This document shows, piece after piece, positions 11,451 through 23,284 of a stretch of DNA of 64,000 nucleotides. Origin of the DNA: Cryptomeria japonica (Eukaryota > Streptophyta > Pinopsida > Cupressales > Cupressaceae); NCBI RefSeq assembly GCF_030272615.1, contig NC_081406.1, positions 115,413,783 through 115,477,782 on the forward strand, in the 5' to 3' direction. The notes beneath the pieces were generated by a model. That model was not told the DNA's origin, did not search any database, and saw nothing but the letters and a program-made list of their open reading frames with translations. The translations under genes were made by a program, and so were the position numbers. The number at the start of each line of letters is the position of its first letter. The stretch's first letter is position 1.

Positions 11451-12014
11451 ATTTCAACACTAGCTATTATGGTTTTGGTTACCGACATATGGGTTTTGGT
11501 TACCAGTAGAAGATCTAGTGTTACTGACAGAATGGACTATCTATTGGACACTTTCAGCATGTTTGTATCAATGGTGTATGTTTGGTTTTATGTGTTACAT
11601 GGTTCTGGAGCATTCTTTGGTCAGTTGGTATTGACTTGGTGATTGGATGCTATCATACACTCTTGTGAACCCTCACCAGCATGGGTTTAAGGTTTAACCG
11701 ATAGAGCTTTCACTGATAAACCTTGATAGAATGCTAAGTGGTGTTGGTGCAGCTTCTAGATGGAATTCAAGATGTAGAAGGTAATCCCTAATCGTTCTTC
11801 AACTATTTCAAGACATTGCTTTGGCATGTTGGACCCAGATTAGGTCTAGTGCCTATCTAGGTTATGGACTGGTATCATGTTAACGTGCTCTCTACATGTT
11901 ACCGGGATGATTTATGGATTGGTTATTGTTGTTTTGGTCTTAAGCCGACATGGAATATCATTGTAATATGAGTTTATGTAATGATCCTATTGTAATATCT
12001 TTTAGGTGGTCATC
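11451..12014 (+). repeat. Family-A copia LTR, 5' half
   Basis: Starts CAACACTAGCTATTATGG and matches the inverted LTR at 50435-52786 read on its minus strand. About 65 bp of the LTR start is missing here. It stops at 12014 (GGTGG-TCATC), where element B begins. The LTR resumes 31.4 kb later at 43411. The uninterrupted inverted copy reads GGTGG-CCAAC-CTAATTGG at this point, which fixes the insertion site. Confidence 0.88.
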
Positions 12015-12393
12015 TGATGCAGGAGAATCCTCGGTTCATAGAAATCTTGAATCAACCAACAAACATTTTCTTTTTTGTTTGCAGTTTTAGTTTTCCTTTT
12101 TGTGTGTCCCAGTTTTGGCACACCGATTTCCTGTGGAGTTGGTTTCTTCTTGAAGACCCGATCACCCTACTTTCTCCCTAATCACATCTCATTTGGATCA
12201 CTTTCTAACAAGATATTGCTACCAGTTTTCCTTGACAGTTTCTTGTTACTGGATTGTTCCATTGTTACCGGTTGCTTGAGACCTATTCTGGTGATCTATT
12301 AGAACCCATTCTGATGCTTGTGGAGCCTTGGACGTTGATCTCAATGTTTCTTGACGTGTGGCTGACCTTCTGCATTTCATCCTTTGGATTTTA

Positions 12394-15005
12394 TGAAATA
12401 TTATTGCAAAATCCTTTACAAACGCCATTACCCATTGGCAAGATACATCTAAAACCATACATTCCTTAAAATATTCTAGGAATTATCAGCAATCATAGCA
12501 AAGAAACAAGAAATTTCTTCCTTTCATTACACCAAATTAAAGCACTACAAAGAGGTAAACAACAATTACCATAATCATCTATCAAACATGACCAGAAAAC
12601 ATGCCATCAAGATCAATTTCCTTTACCAATCCATCTTTCTCATAAAATTTTATTGAATAGAACTAGCTCAAAATATCAATTCCTACAGCCAATTTAACTT
12701 TCATGAAATAAGAGCAACGTAAATAACTCAATTGTTTACACTTGCTAGGCATAAGAAAACCTTTCCAATGACTATGTCCCATAACATAGTGACAAGTTAA
12801 CACAATTTACTCCATGATACAAATAATAACCATCCACATAACTGGAATGCATAACAGAAAAGGCCACATATGAGCATGTCTAATGCTCGGTCAAGGATAA
12901 CATGCACGATCAGCATCTCTATGCCTGATCTCATAACAACAATATGATCATAAAAATCCAATATCTCACTCAAGGGCTTGATGGTGCTAGGCACACCATA
13001 GCGGCACTACCTTCCATACAAGACCTTTGTGAATATCCCTTGTTGAGCAAGGTGGTTAGCCTCCAAGAGATAGTCACCACACATAGGTAGGTAGTGGATA
13101 CTAGCTGCATCACAGCCTCACATACCTCCATCCTCAAGGTTCCCTACGTCTACTTCCTCGTATACACTCATCCAAGCCCGTCTCCTACATTCTTGGAGAG
13201 GAATTCACATTGCAACACAAGACCAGCATCCGAAAACAATGAGGATAAACCGGTTTAGCCACCAAAGTACAGAAGAATAAAGATAATAAATCCTCAATTC
13301 CAACAGTAAGGCAAGAAAATAATCTGGAATCTCAACACCAAATCAAAAGTGCAAAAGATCACAAGATCGTGGCTAAACCTTCACAGTCAAAGTAGAATAA
13401 ATCGCTGGCCCACAAAGAAATTAGTAAATAGATAAAAGAAATTCATAAGTGCACAGTACATCACTACATGACTAATAGCTAGCCACCAACGAGGAAGGAA
13501 GGAACAATCGTCTAGCTATCCTAGTAGCTCATCATGTGGTGTGGCCAAGTCACACATCCACATGGCATGGCAGTGTGTACCTCGACATCACCCCGCATCA
13601 CGTCGTCACGTGGCATGGCTCTACCCAATACCTAGCGGTAGGCCGCATGGAAATGTCTACTACATCCCGCATCGTGTCTCAGCACGGCATGGCAATACTC
13701 CAAGCGGACAAGCACGCAATGGACGTATCCCGCATGGCAGTGTACCCCGCGGATAAGGCATGCGCTGGTCACACTCCGCATAGCGATGTTCCCCTCAGGA
13801 TACTCGCCGTAAGCCAGAGGTATACATGGCTAAGGTCTACCCACAAGTCTACCAACACTAGTCAGTTGGCCACTTATGTAAGAACAATAACACGCCTCTC
13901 ATGAAGACAAGGCAACAGATGCTCCAATAGAATCCAACAATATGCTCAAAAACTGCCATCTATATGCTCAAATAAAGGATAGGAAAAGGCTGACACACAT
14001 AAACCTATAAATAGATTCATCAAAAGGGAAAGTATTGAGTACACCTTTGATATAGTTTAGTAGTACAACTATATCATTCCTTGAAGTAGAGAAGCTAAAG
14101 TCGCTTCGCGCCGACATTACTCGTACGCCAATCCATACTATTCAAGGAACGGTCGCTTCGAATACTACCCCTTAACATACTGAGTTACCCACAACCCGAG
14201 GTTTGGTACTCAATAGGGAGACAATTAAGCAATAGCACATAAACAGTATGGTTTCCCATACTCATAAACAACATATCCTCCATGGTTGATTACTTCACCA
14301 ATCCATGGGCACATATAATAAGTACTGGTTTCTTACAGTACACAAAATTACACCAGCACTGGTTTAGTCACATTTACGGGGAGTACTTTTCAGTACGCTA
14401 ACATCTACACAAGGAAGATTTTAATTATGCTTTCTACATAAATAACTAAATCAAGTTTACTCTAGATTCAAGTACTGAAATTATTAACAATTCACAATTA
14501 CATAAGGAAATAACATCATTCCTATATCTTTCTTGAATCTCACTAAGCATTCATAATTAAATTACTAGCTAAGCAAATTCATTTCTAAAGCTTAAGACTT
14601 TCATCTATCACTATGAAGCCAAAAAGCAAACACACAATTTCCCATGTTTTATAACATTCTATTTAAATCAATGTACTCTTTAATAGCATTTCTAAAAATC
14701 TTATGATTAGGCAAAGAGAAGGAAAAGAGAGTTTGATAACCAAACTATTTCCTATAAAAAACGCAAGATCAAACAAGATCACGCTACATTATAAAATTTC
14801 TCACTATAAGCCTATCATTTTAATTGCACGGTTTTCATTTCGCTACCGTTAGAAGGATGACAATCAGCCTAACAAAACATTTCCAATAATTACGGTTGCA
14901 ACAGGAAGTTCTAGTTTTCCAAACAAAACAGAGATCAAGAGAAGCAATCTTTTCGATAATGCAAGACCTCTTAAGAACACTCACATATAATATACAATAT
15001 AGACA
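12394..15005. mobile_element. 2.6-kb insertion in the 5' LTR of B, probable solo LTR (J)
   Basis: The 3' LTR of B shows the empty site (GGATTTTCTGGAGGCC). Here that site is split by about 2.6 kb beginning TGAAATATT and ending AATATAGACA, i.e. TG...CA with short inverted ends. It contains no retrotransposon reading frame. TATAAATA at 14006-14013 on the plus strand, about 1 kb from the end, could be its promoter. A CpG-rich block at 13530-13830 has imperfect repeats around CGCATGGCAGTGT. I found no clear target duplication, so solo LTR is an inference. Confidence 0.55.
14006..14013 (+). promoter_or_regulatory. TATA box-like element inside J
   Basis: TATAAATA in the context ACCTATAAATAGATTCATC. 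The only strong TATA match in the insertion, at a plausible place for the U3/R border of a plus-oriented LTR. Confidence 0.4.
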
Positions 15006-15387
15006 CAGGAGGCCGACCTCATTCATTTCTGCATGTTAGGGTTTTGATCCTTTTGGGCTGACCTGATCCTTTGAATCAATATATATATTTGTAATCATAC
15101 CTTGCAGTGTGATTGATCAACTCGAAGATAAAGGAGTATTAGGTAGATAGTGCTTAGAAGATAGATCTTTCGACTCAAGGTCCCTGTGAGACCTATTCTA
15201 CCAGGCCCGTGTGCCAGTATGTTGTAACTTGGTTGTTTTCAGTTGGATGTAATTGAATTTTCATGCAATAAAACAATTTGTTCTACATTTGCCTCCATCA
15301 TATCTATGTGTTTCCGTTGTGTTAACTCTTGCTGACCGGTTTGGACTGATCTCTTCAAGGTCCATCCTCGCCAGTGACTGCTTCAAG

Positions 15388-15400
15388 TGGTATCAAAGCG
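15388..15400 (+). other. Primer-binding site of element B
   Basis: TGGTATCAAAGCG starts two bases after the LTR end CTTCA, matching the initiator-methionine-tRNA type of plant retrotransposon primer-binding site. Confidence 0.85.
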
Positions 15401-15492
15401 AATTTCATTCTGGAGGTTGTGTGTCCTGAATTTTTTTCTAGGGTGGCAGATTGTGGATCTAACCTACAATTGTAGAGGACTAGTGTGAATCG

Positions 15493-16548
15493 ATGGCGCG
15501 AAGAGGAACTAGGAATGGTGAAGCACGTGAGATGCAGACCCTGCTATAATGGAGATGTTGTGAGTAATAGTAGCCCGGTTATAAGCTATGGAGACAACCC
15601 ATAGAAGAGGGGAACATGTTGAGGATGTGAGGGAAGATGAAGGAGAAGAAGCCCTTGCAAAACAAGTAAACCTACCAGTAGTTGATCTGGAGGAGGAAAG
15701 TTTTTAAAGGGTTTTGAGTAGGGTGAACACTAAACCTCATTTTACCCCACCAGAATATGATGGGAAGTTAGATTCAAATGAATTGTTGGATTGGATCTTG
15801 AAGATGGAGAAATATTTTGACTTTGAAAATATTGTAGTAGAGAGGAAGGTGAAGTATGCTTGTACCCAGTTGAAGGGTCATGCATCTCTTTGGTGGGAGC
15901 ACTTGCAAGTTGATAGGCAAAGAAGAGGTAAAGAAAAGATTAAGGCATGGGATAGGATGATTTCTAAGTTAAAATAAAAGTTTGTCCCAAAAAACTATCA
16001 AGTAGATATGTTCCAGAAGTTACAGAACCCGAGACAGAAGGAATCTAGTGTGAAGGAGTACACCGAAGCAGTTTACAAGTTGAACATCAGATCCGGACAT
16101 GTTGATGGTGAAATTGAACGAATTGCAAGATATTTGAATGGATTGCAGATGCCTATACAAGTTAAACTCAGTATGATCAAATGAGACAGTGTTGAAGAGG
16201 CTTATCAATATGCAATAAAGGCTGAAGAGAAATTGAATAAAAGGCATGAGAAAAGATAGAGAGGTAGAGGTGGAAGGTTTACCAGAGGAATATTTCAAGG
16301 AGGAAGAGGATAGACCAGAGGAAGAGGAACCAATATAGATTAGAACAAAAACAAGGAAGTGAGAAAAGAAAGTAATTCATACTAGAAGGGTGATAGAAAT
16401 TTCTACAGAAGGAGAGAACCGGATGGTTATCAGAATGATAAATTTGGAAGATAAGACAAAAGGACATTTAGAGGAACCTGTTTTAAATATGGAGGAGAAG
16501 GACATCGTGCATTTGAATGTAAGAAGTCAGAGACTATCAAAAGAGCGG
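15493..16548 (+). pseudogene. Gag of chromovirus B (broken)
   Basis: ATG at 15493 is followed within 50 bases by stops. The recognisable capsid begins at about 15714, with FTPPEYDGKLDSNELLDWIL and LKGHASLWWEHLQ, the hallmark Retrotrans_gag sequence of chromoviruses. It continues past a TAA at 15975 to MFQKLQNPRQKESSVKEYT and LNGLQMPIQ. An Arg/Gly-rich basic stretch with several TAG stops (16255-16330) precedes a CCHC zinc knuckle at 16479-16520 that reads CFKYGGEGHRAFEC, so the second cysteine is tyrosine. Stops in the basic stretch are TAG or TGA at places where Gln, Arg or Trp is usual. Dead copy. Confidence 0.88.
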
Positions 16549-16550
16549 CA

Positions 16551-19384
16551 GTGGTAGAAGAGAACCCCACCAAATCAAACAATAAATCGGAAGATGGAGA
16601 ACTATTGATGATGAGGAGAGCTTTGTGTCATACCAGAAATGATAAAGAACCCTTACAGAGGAAGAACCTGTTCAAGGCCAGATGTAAGGTATCCGGTAAG
16701 TGTTGTAAAGTTGTTATTGATAGTGGTAGTTCAGATAATCTTGTTTTAGAAGAGATGGTGAATAATTTGAAATTGGAGGGATTGAAACACCCTAGGCCGT
16801 ACCATATAACATGGATTCAGGATGACCACATAAGTTGTTAGTAAGTGAACAGTGCTTAGTAAAATTGAAAATTGGGAATTATCATGATGAAGTTCTGCAT
16901 GATATTATGCCTATGGACATTTGTCTTCTTTTATTGGGAAGACCTTGACAGTTTGATAGACAGGCAATACATGATGGAAGGAAGAATACATATACTATTG
17001 TGGCCAATGGGATGAAGCAAACCTTGCTGCCTTTGGAGGAAGCTTTGAAGAATGAAGTCTGTACAAATACCAGAATTTGTCTTATAGATGGAAGGAAGTT
17101 CATAGATGGACTAAGACATGAGAATGTATGTTTTTCCTTAATTCCTAAGAGGATTAAGAGACTGAAACCAAAAGGAGAACACCCGACAGAGATAAGAGAT
17201 TTGCTTACAGAATATGAGGACATCATTTTTGATAATGTACCTGATGGATTTCCACCAATTTGAAGTATTAGTCATTGCATGGACTTAGTTCCTAGAGATA
17301 GTTTTCTTAACAAAGTTGCACATTGGTTATCACCGATAGAGAATGAAGAACTGAATAGACAAGTACAGGAGCTATTGAAGAAAGGTTTGATCAGGGAAAG
17401 TCTTAGCCCTTGTGCAGTACTAGTAGTATTAGCACCTAGGAAGAATGGAGAATGGAGGATGTGTACTGTTTCAAGAGCAATAAACAAGATCACAGTGAAA
17501 TACCAGTTTCCCTTACCTAGGATGGATGACATAATGGACTATTTGAGTGGAGAAAATTACTTTACAAAGATATATGTGAAGAGTGGATACCATCAGATCA
17601 AGATCAGAGAAGGTGATGAATGGAAGACTGTATTTAAGAACAATGAAGGATTATATGAATGGTTGGTGATTCCTTTTGGACTGACTAATGCATCGAGTAC
17701 TTTCATGAGGCTGATGAATGAGGTTTTGAAGAAATTATTGGGTAAGATTGTTATTGTATACTTGGATGACATTCTGATTTTCAGTAAAAGAAAAGAGGAA
17801 CATTTGTTGTAGTTAAGACAAGGTTTGCAGAGGTTGAGAGAAGAAAGATTACTGATCAATATCAAGAAGTGCACTTTCATGAAGGATGAGTTAGTCTATT
17901 TGGGCTTTGTGATATCTAAAGATGGTTTGAAGATGGACCTGGAGAAAGTGAAAACCATTGTTGAGTGGCCTACACCAAAAAGCATTGGAGAGGTGAGATC
18001 ATTTCATGGATTGGCTATTTTTTACCAGAAGTTTATCAGAAATTTCAGTTCAATTTGTAATCCTATGACCGAGCCCATGAGGGGAGATAGGAAGGAATTC
18101 AAGTGGATCACTGGAGCAAACAAAAGTTCTGAGTTGTTAAAGAAGAAAGTGTTTGAGCAGCCTATGTGGGCTTTACTAGATTTCAATAAGGTATTTCAAG
18201 TGGATTGTGATGCAAGTGGAATAGCAATAGGAGAATTTTTGAGTCAAGAAGGGAGAGCAATAGCATATTTCAATGATAAATTGAATGATGCCCAGAAGAG
18301 ATATTCAGTATATGATCAGGAATTTTATGTCATAATTCAAGCCTTGAAGAAATGGAGACATTACTTGCTGCCTAAGGAGTTTGTGTTGTGTACGGATCCT
18401 AAAGCTTTGCAATATTTGAGCAGACAGAGTAAGTTGAATCATAGACATATGAAATGGGTAGAGTTCTTACAGAGTTACACCTTTGTGTTGAAACATAGAA
18501 GTGGGAAATCTAACAAAGTTGTTGATGCATTGAGTAGGAGAAGGAATTTGTTGTTAGAGATGAGGGTGACAGTATTAGGTTTTGAAGATTTGAAGACCTT
18601 GTACGATGAAGACCCGGATTTTGGAGAACCTTGGAAATCATGTAGAGAACTGATTATGGTTGATAGGAGCAAATGGTTGGATTACTTCATTCATGATGGA
18701 ATATTATTTAAGGGAGTTCAGTTGTGTATACCTAAAAGTTCCATGAGAGAGAACCTAATAAAAGAGAATCATAGTGGAGGTTTAGCTAGACACTTTGGCA
18801 TTGATAAAATAGTTGCATTGGTAAGTGAGCAGTACTTTTGGCCCTAGATGCATAAAGATGTTAAGAGATGTGCGGAGTTGTAGAGTTTGTCAAGTTGCAA
18901 AAGGTAGTAGTCAAAATGTGGGATTGTATTAACCTTTGACAGTACCGGTAAGACCTTGGGAGGATATAAGTATGGATTTTGTACTTGGCTTACCTAAGAC
19001 ACCGAGGCGGAATGATTCTATATTTGTGGTAGTGGATATATTTTCAAAGATGGCTCATTTCATACCTTGTAAGAAGACATCAGATGCATTGCACACAACA
19101 GACCTATTTTTCAAGGAAGTGGTAAGATTGCATGGATTACCTCAGAGCATAGTTTCAAACAGAGATACTAAGTTTGTTGGCTATTTTTGGAAAAGACTTT
19201 GGAAGAAGATGAAGATAGATTTGAAGTTTAGTTCTACTTTTCACCCATAGATTGATGGATAGAAAGAAGTAGTTAACCAGAGTTTGGGAAGCTTGTTGAG
19301 ACATTTAGTAGGAGATAAAACCAGAAGTTGGGATTTGATCCTTCCACAAGAAGAGTTTGCCTATAACAATCCAGTGAATATAAG
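16551..19384 (+). pseudogene. Pol of chromovirus B, 5' part: protease, RT, RNase H, integrase core
   Basis: Protease: VVIDSGSSDNLV at about 16710 (active-site DSG). Reverse transcriptase: 17279-17812, with KKGLIRESLSPCAV, FPLPRMDD and the intact catalytic YLDD (about 17760). In the upstream palm motif the expected catalytic Asp is Tyr (KIYVKSGYHQI, about 17570). RNase H: about 18180-18560 with VDCDASGIAIG and YDQEFYVIIQALKKWRHYL. Integrase zinc-binding region: about 18770-18900. Integrase core: 18936-19384 with [16 protein letters not shown] and a preserved Glu in KEVVNQ (D, D, E). Stops (17810, 18847, 18930s, 19248, 19258) are mainly TAG where Gln is expected. The frame is cut at 19384 by element C and resumes at 37605. 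Confidence 0.93.
19380..19384 (+). other. Target-site duplication of element C, left copy
   Basis: ATAAG immediately before the LTR start TGTAGACA. An identical ATAAG lies at 37605-37609 after the 3' LTR. Removing C and one copy rejoins the integrase frame of B. Confidence 0.97.
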
Positions 19385-20822
19385 TGTAGACATATAAAAA
19401 TGACTATATTCCTAAATGAATATTTTATGTTCATTTCTCTATTTAATTAAATCCAATTTAATTAAATTATCCACATTCCTCAATTTAATTGAGTAAATTA
19501 CTCAATTTATTTAATTAAATTCACTTAACCCCTTTTAGGTCATTTAATTGAATCTATTCTTCTAAACCTCTTAATTAAATTTACATTTAATTAAATAGGG
19601 AATCCCAATTAAATAAATCTAATTTATTTAAAAACCTCCACTTGCAACCAAATTAAAATAAAACAATTTATTTTAATTAAACCTATTATCCCTCACCCAC
19701 TTGCATTTTCCTACATCTCCCACTTGCCTCCTAAATCCTATTCCTAACCCCCTTCTAGACTCTTCTAAGAACTTTTAAATTAGCCTAACCCATCTCCTAA
19801 ATATTGTCACATCCCTAAGCAAGGGGAAGTCACTTCTCAAACCCTCAAAGTCTTTGATAACCATTAAAGGCTTCAAGTCTCCAACAACTTTCTCTTCCAA
19901 ACCATTAATGGTTAACTCAACCCTCTTGCATGATTAGAGACCATTTCTAAACTTAACCTCCATGTAACCCAAGGGTCTCATCAAGCATTTATTTCTTTGA
20001 CCATGGTTATTCCTTAATTCTTTGCACAAGAGTTTATCCTTTGGGTAAAACCTTTATCCATTGAATGACCCTAACCTAACCTTAACCTAACCTTAACCCT
20101 TACCTCCTAAGGTAACCATCATGTCTTCTCAAGCATTTAATGCTTCCTACCTCTCTTCTCAACCCAACCTTATGTTGACAATTGTCACCATTTCATTGGT
20201 GCAAATTGCAAACATGGATTGAGCAACTTTCAAACTCAACCCTTGATTAACTCTTTCAATCCTAGCCATCCATTGCCCTATTTTTGCTATAAATAGAGCT
20301 CTCCATCCTCCATTTTAGATACCCAAGTCTTTAGCATCATACTTATACTCAAATCCATTCAAGCTTTAATATATCATTTGTGCTCATCATTTAGCCTCTC
20401 TTTTAAATAGGAATTAATCTAAATATGCATGTTTAGAGTATTTTCCTTATCATTTAGCTTAATCGTAGACTAGTATATCATGCTAGGATAGTCTTGCTAC
20501 TAATCTTGTCATCTTATAATCTAGTTTATTGCATTTGTAAGATCATGCATAGCTTAGGATGCATTTCATAATAAAATCAACCAAAGCATCCCTCGTTCTT
20601 GCATTTGTCATTCCTAAACCACTTTGCTCAGTGATTTGAGAGCAAAGACATTAGTTTCAGGGACCTTGTGAGATAGAGAACCATGGAACCAACCTTGGGA
20701 AGTTGAGTCATTCTTCATGACTCCATAGCTTGCACCAAGAAGTCCTATGGGCGTGTGGACAAGGCTCCTTAGGCTTCATTTTTCACATTTTAAGTTCTAT
20801 CGACCCGTTTTTCCTGCATACA
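19385..20822 (+). repeat. 5' LTR of element C
   Basis: 1438 bp, TGTAGACA...GCATACA. AT-rich U3 with Ty3-like TTTAATTAAAT runs, a telomere-like stretch of CCTAAC/CTTAACC (20069-20104), TATAAATA at 20288-20295 in the context TTGCTATAAATAGAGC, and AATAAA near 20570. It lacks about 22 bp (ATAAATCATTTTATTTAATT region) that the 3' LTR has near 36315. Confidence 0.95.
20288..20295 (+). promoter_or_regulatory. TATA box of the LTR promoter of element C
   Basis: TATAAATA followed by GAGCTCTCC, with the same sequence in the 3' LTR at 37070-37077. Transcription would start about 30 bp downstream and read gag-pol. Confidence 0.7.
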
Positions 20823-20826
20823 TTTC

Positions 20827-20843
20827 TGGCACCCACCATGGGG
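20827..20843 (+). other. Primer-binding site of element C
   Basis: TGGCACCCACCATGGGG four bases after the LTR end. It resembles the gypsy-type site TGGCGCCCACCGTGGGG with both CpGs changed to CA, the product expected from cytosine deamination on the opposite strand. The primer tRNA is not assigned. Confidence 0.7.
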
Positions 20844-20931
20844 TCTAACCCCATATATCAAATTGGTTTTTGAATTTAACCCCTTTTGTAGGTACGTGAG
20901 AAATAGGAAACAACACATGGGAAACATTCCC

Positions 20932-21165
20932 TAGCGCATCTCATTAATAGCCTAGCACATCTCGCTTACTATTTAGTGCGTTGGATCTATTTAATAGCAT
21001 GTGTAGTCTTTACTATAGTGCATTATCCCACTAACATTTTCCTATAGGTCTCAGCATGGGAGAAAAAATAGAGCAGCGCATCCTGGAAACAGCATAGTGC
21101 ATCACCGTCATCTTGTAGCGCATCATTGTTATATTGTAGCGCATACAGTTTGTTCTGTAGCCCAT
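20932..21165 (+). repeat. Phased TAGCGCAT array 1 in the leader of C
   Basis: Octamers of the TAGCGCAT type start at 20932, 20953, 20974, 20995, 21016, then 21074, 21095, 21116, 21137 and 21158. Within each block the spacing is exactly 21 bp, while the 13 bases between octamers are not conserved. Many variants are TAGTGCAT or TAGCACAT, the two deamination products of the central CpG. Confidence 0.9.
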
Positions 21166-22675
21166 CATGAATAGAGGAAAAAAATAAAATCTATAACCGA
21201 GGGTAAAATTAGACTTGTTGAAGTCCACGAGTTATCTAACCTTTTTGCTTGTTATTTTGTAGGGTTCTAATGACTTTATTGCAGATAGGAGCTTAGTTTT
21301 AGGACCATTAAGATAGTTAGAGTTTTTACTAACTTAGTTAAGTTAGTTTAAAATTTGAACTTCTTTTAATTTTCTTAAAATTGAACTCATATTTCATTTG
21401 GGTACCTAAAAAGAACCACAAATCAAAAATCTTTTCTTGCTTTTCTAGGAGGAAAATTCTTAATTTGGGCTTTAAAAAGACCAAGACAAATTTTCATTTT
21501 GCAAAGGGCTTAAAAAAAAGAATTTCACCACCCTTTGGTGCATAAAAGGATCCATCTTTAAATTTGGGCAAAGTAAAGAATCACACCAAGTCACAAAAGT
21601 CAATTACAACTAAAAGAGGGAAGATCTTCCCCATTTCATTGCTTTTGTTTTGTTGACCAAACATTGAATTTACTTTGTTGACGATTTCTTTCCATAGAGT
21701 AGAAAATCATTGCCTTGAAAGGGTAAAATAAACACCATGTTTTTGTGGAGCAATATCTCCATATAGATTTTAGAAAATCACTGAATTGAAAGGATAAAAA
21801 GAAAAAACTTGATTGCTTTGTCTCAAAAGTAGGAGGTATATCCTCTCCCCTTAACTAGTTGATCAAAAAGCTAGACTACTCTTATGCTTTCAGTCATTTA
21901 AAGCATTTACATCCTTTAGCAGGCCTGCCTTCCCAAGGGGTTGAAAAACTCTTAAAGCCATTCGTGGCCGGTGTGAAGGGAACGACCTAAGTGGGAAACG
22001 ACTTTGATGCCAAGTGTTCCAACCCACTATAATCAAAACTACAAAGTGACGAAAGTCCTTTTCAATAGTTGCGCATAGCGATTAGCCTTCCCCTAGTATC
22101 CTTGAGATACGTAAAGTCTTTGTTCTAAAGGTTGGGAAGCCTCCTGAGGGAATTTATCACTGGCGGCCGAATAGGAAGCCTGATTACGAACCTTAGAAAC
22201 ATAAACCTTGAGCCAAGTCAGTGACCAAACATTTTTAATATCATAGTGCAAGGGTGGGGAAGAATCTGCCCCCAAGATTACTCACCATATATCTCCCAAG
22301 ATAACTACTTAATTGTGAAGCAATTCACTTTGAGTTAATTTCTGACAAAAGGCAAAAAAATGGGCGCCCACTAGGGGGTGACATGGCTGTTTGAGCTGAC
22401 GGAGTATCGAGACTAGTGAGCTATGGTATTACTTATGACCCTTGAATAAAGAGTCTTTTTGAAGTGTATTCTTTGTAACCAAACCTATTGAAACATTGGA
22501 GATTTGAACACATTCTCACAGAATATACACTTATTGTTAGATTAAGCAAAATGGTTGTCTCTTTGGTGCCATGCTTTCATTTGATACTTCAGAAAATCAT
22601 CTATCAACACTGAAAAATTCAAAACAAAGATCCAAAAATCATAGAAAATAACCAAATCAATACATTAGGGCAGTC
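21166..22675 (+). other. Long untranslated leader of element C, no gene seen
   Basis: No convincing coding sequence on either strand. A block at about 21900-22400 is richer in G+C and carries GGGCGCCCACTAGGGGG at 22362, reminiscent of the primer-binding site at 20827. The rest is AT-rich. This would be the 5' untranslated RNA, perhaps with packaging signals, but nothing in the sequence proves that. Confidence 0.5.
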
Positions 22676-23051
22676 TAGCGGGTGAGAACAACCTCTTAGC
22701 ACATGTGAACTATCTTTTAGTGCATTAAAACTAAACTTTAGCGCATCAAGTCTTAACAGTAACGCTTTACCAAGAATCCAAAACCCACAGTCGTAACTTA
22801 GCACGTTTTAAGAACAGTCTAGCATGTGGAAGCATCAACTTAGCGCATACGAGTCAAAAACTAGTGCATAGAGTTGATCAGTTAGTGCTTAGCAGGCCCA
22901 TACTAGCGCATGACTTTTTGAGTAAAACAGAAAACAAAAATAAATAGTCTAAACCAGTTAGCGCATAGTCGGGGGCAACCTAGCGCATGTGGTCTTTTCC
23001 TTAGCACATTGAAAACTTTCGGTAGCGCATCCCATCTCTACTTTAGTGAGT
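22676..23051 (+). repeat. Phased TAGCGCAT array 2 in the leader of C
   Basis: Octamer starts at 22676, 22697, 22718, 22739, 22760 (weak), 22799, 22820, 22841, 22862, 22883, 22904, 22959, 22981, 23002, 23023 and 23044 (weak). Steps are 21 bp except 39 (21+18), 55 and 22. Only the octamer is conserved. Confidence 0.9.
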
Positions 23052-23284
23052 GATAAAAACCAAAAAAATAGGGGGCAAAACAGTTATAAATTTGAAAAAT
23101 TTTGAAAATATTTTTGAAAACCTCCTTTCATCAGCTTCATTTTCATCAAAACAGAGTATCAAAAACAGAACATTAAAAGCTATTTCTAAGGCAAATTTCT
23201 AGTCAAACAAAAGTTGTCCAGAATCCAACACTGGTTACACGATAAACATATCTATCCTATCAAAATCAAGAAACATCATCGCAA

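Larger units (their letters stand above)
12015..15385 (+). repeat. 5' LTR of element B (interrupted at 12394-15005)
   Basis: Bases 12015-12393 and 15006-15385 together match the 3' LTR (38280-38977 plus 43346-43410), giving an LTR of about 760 bp. A polyadenylation-like AATAAA lies at about 15267 (GCAATAAAACAATTTG). Substitutions between the two LTRs are frequent, so the insertion is old. Confidence 0.9.

Noticed and set aside
13536-13904. 122-codon plus-strand frame
   Set aside because: Built on imperfect CGCATGGCA repeats in a probable LTR. The composition is repeat-driven and no homologous domain is recognisable.
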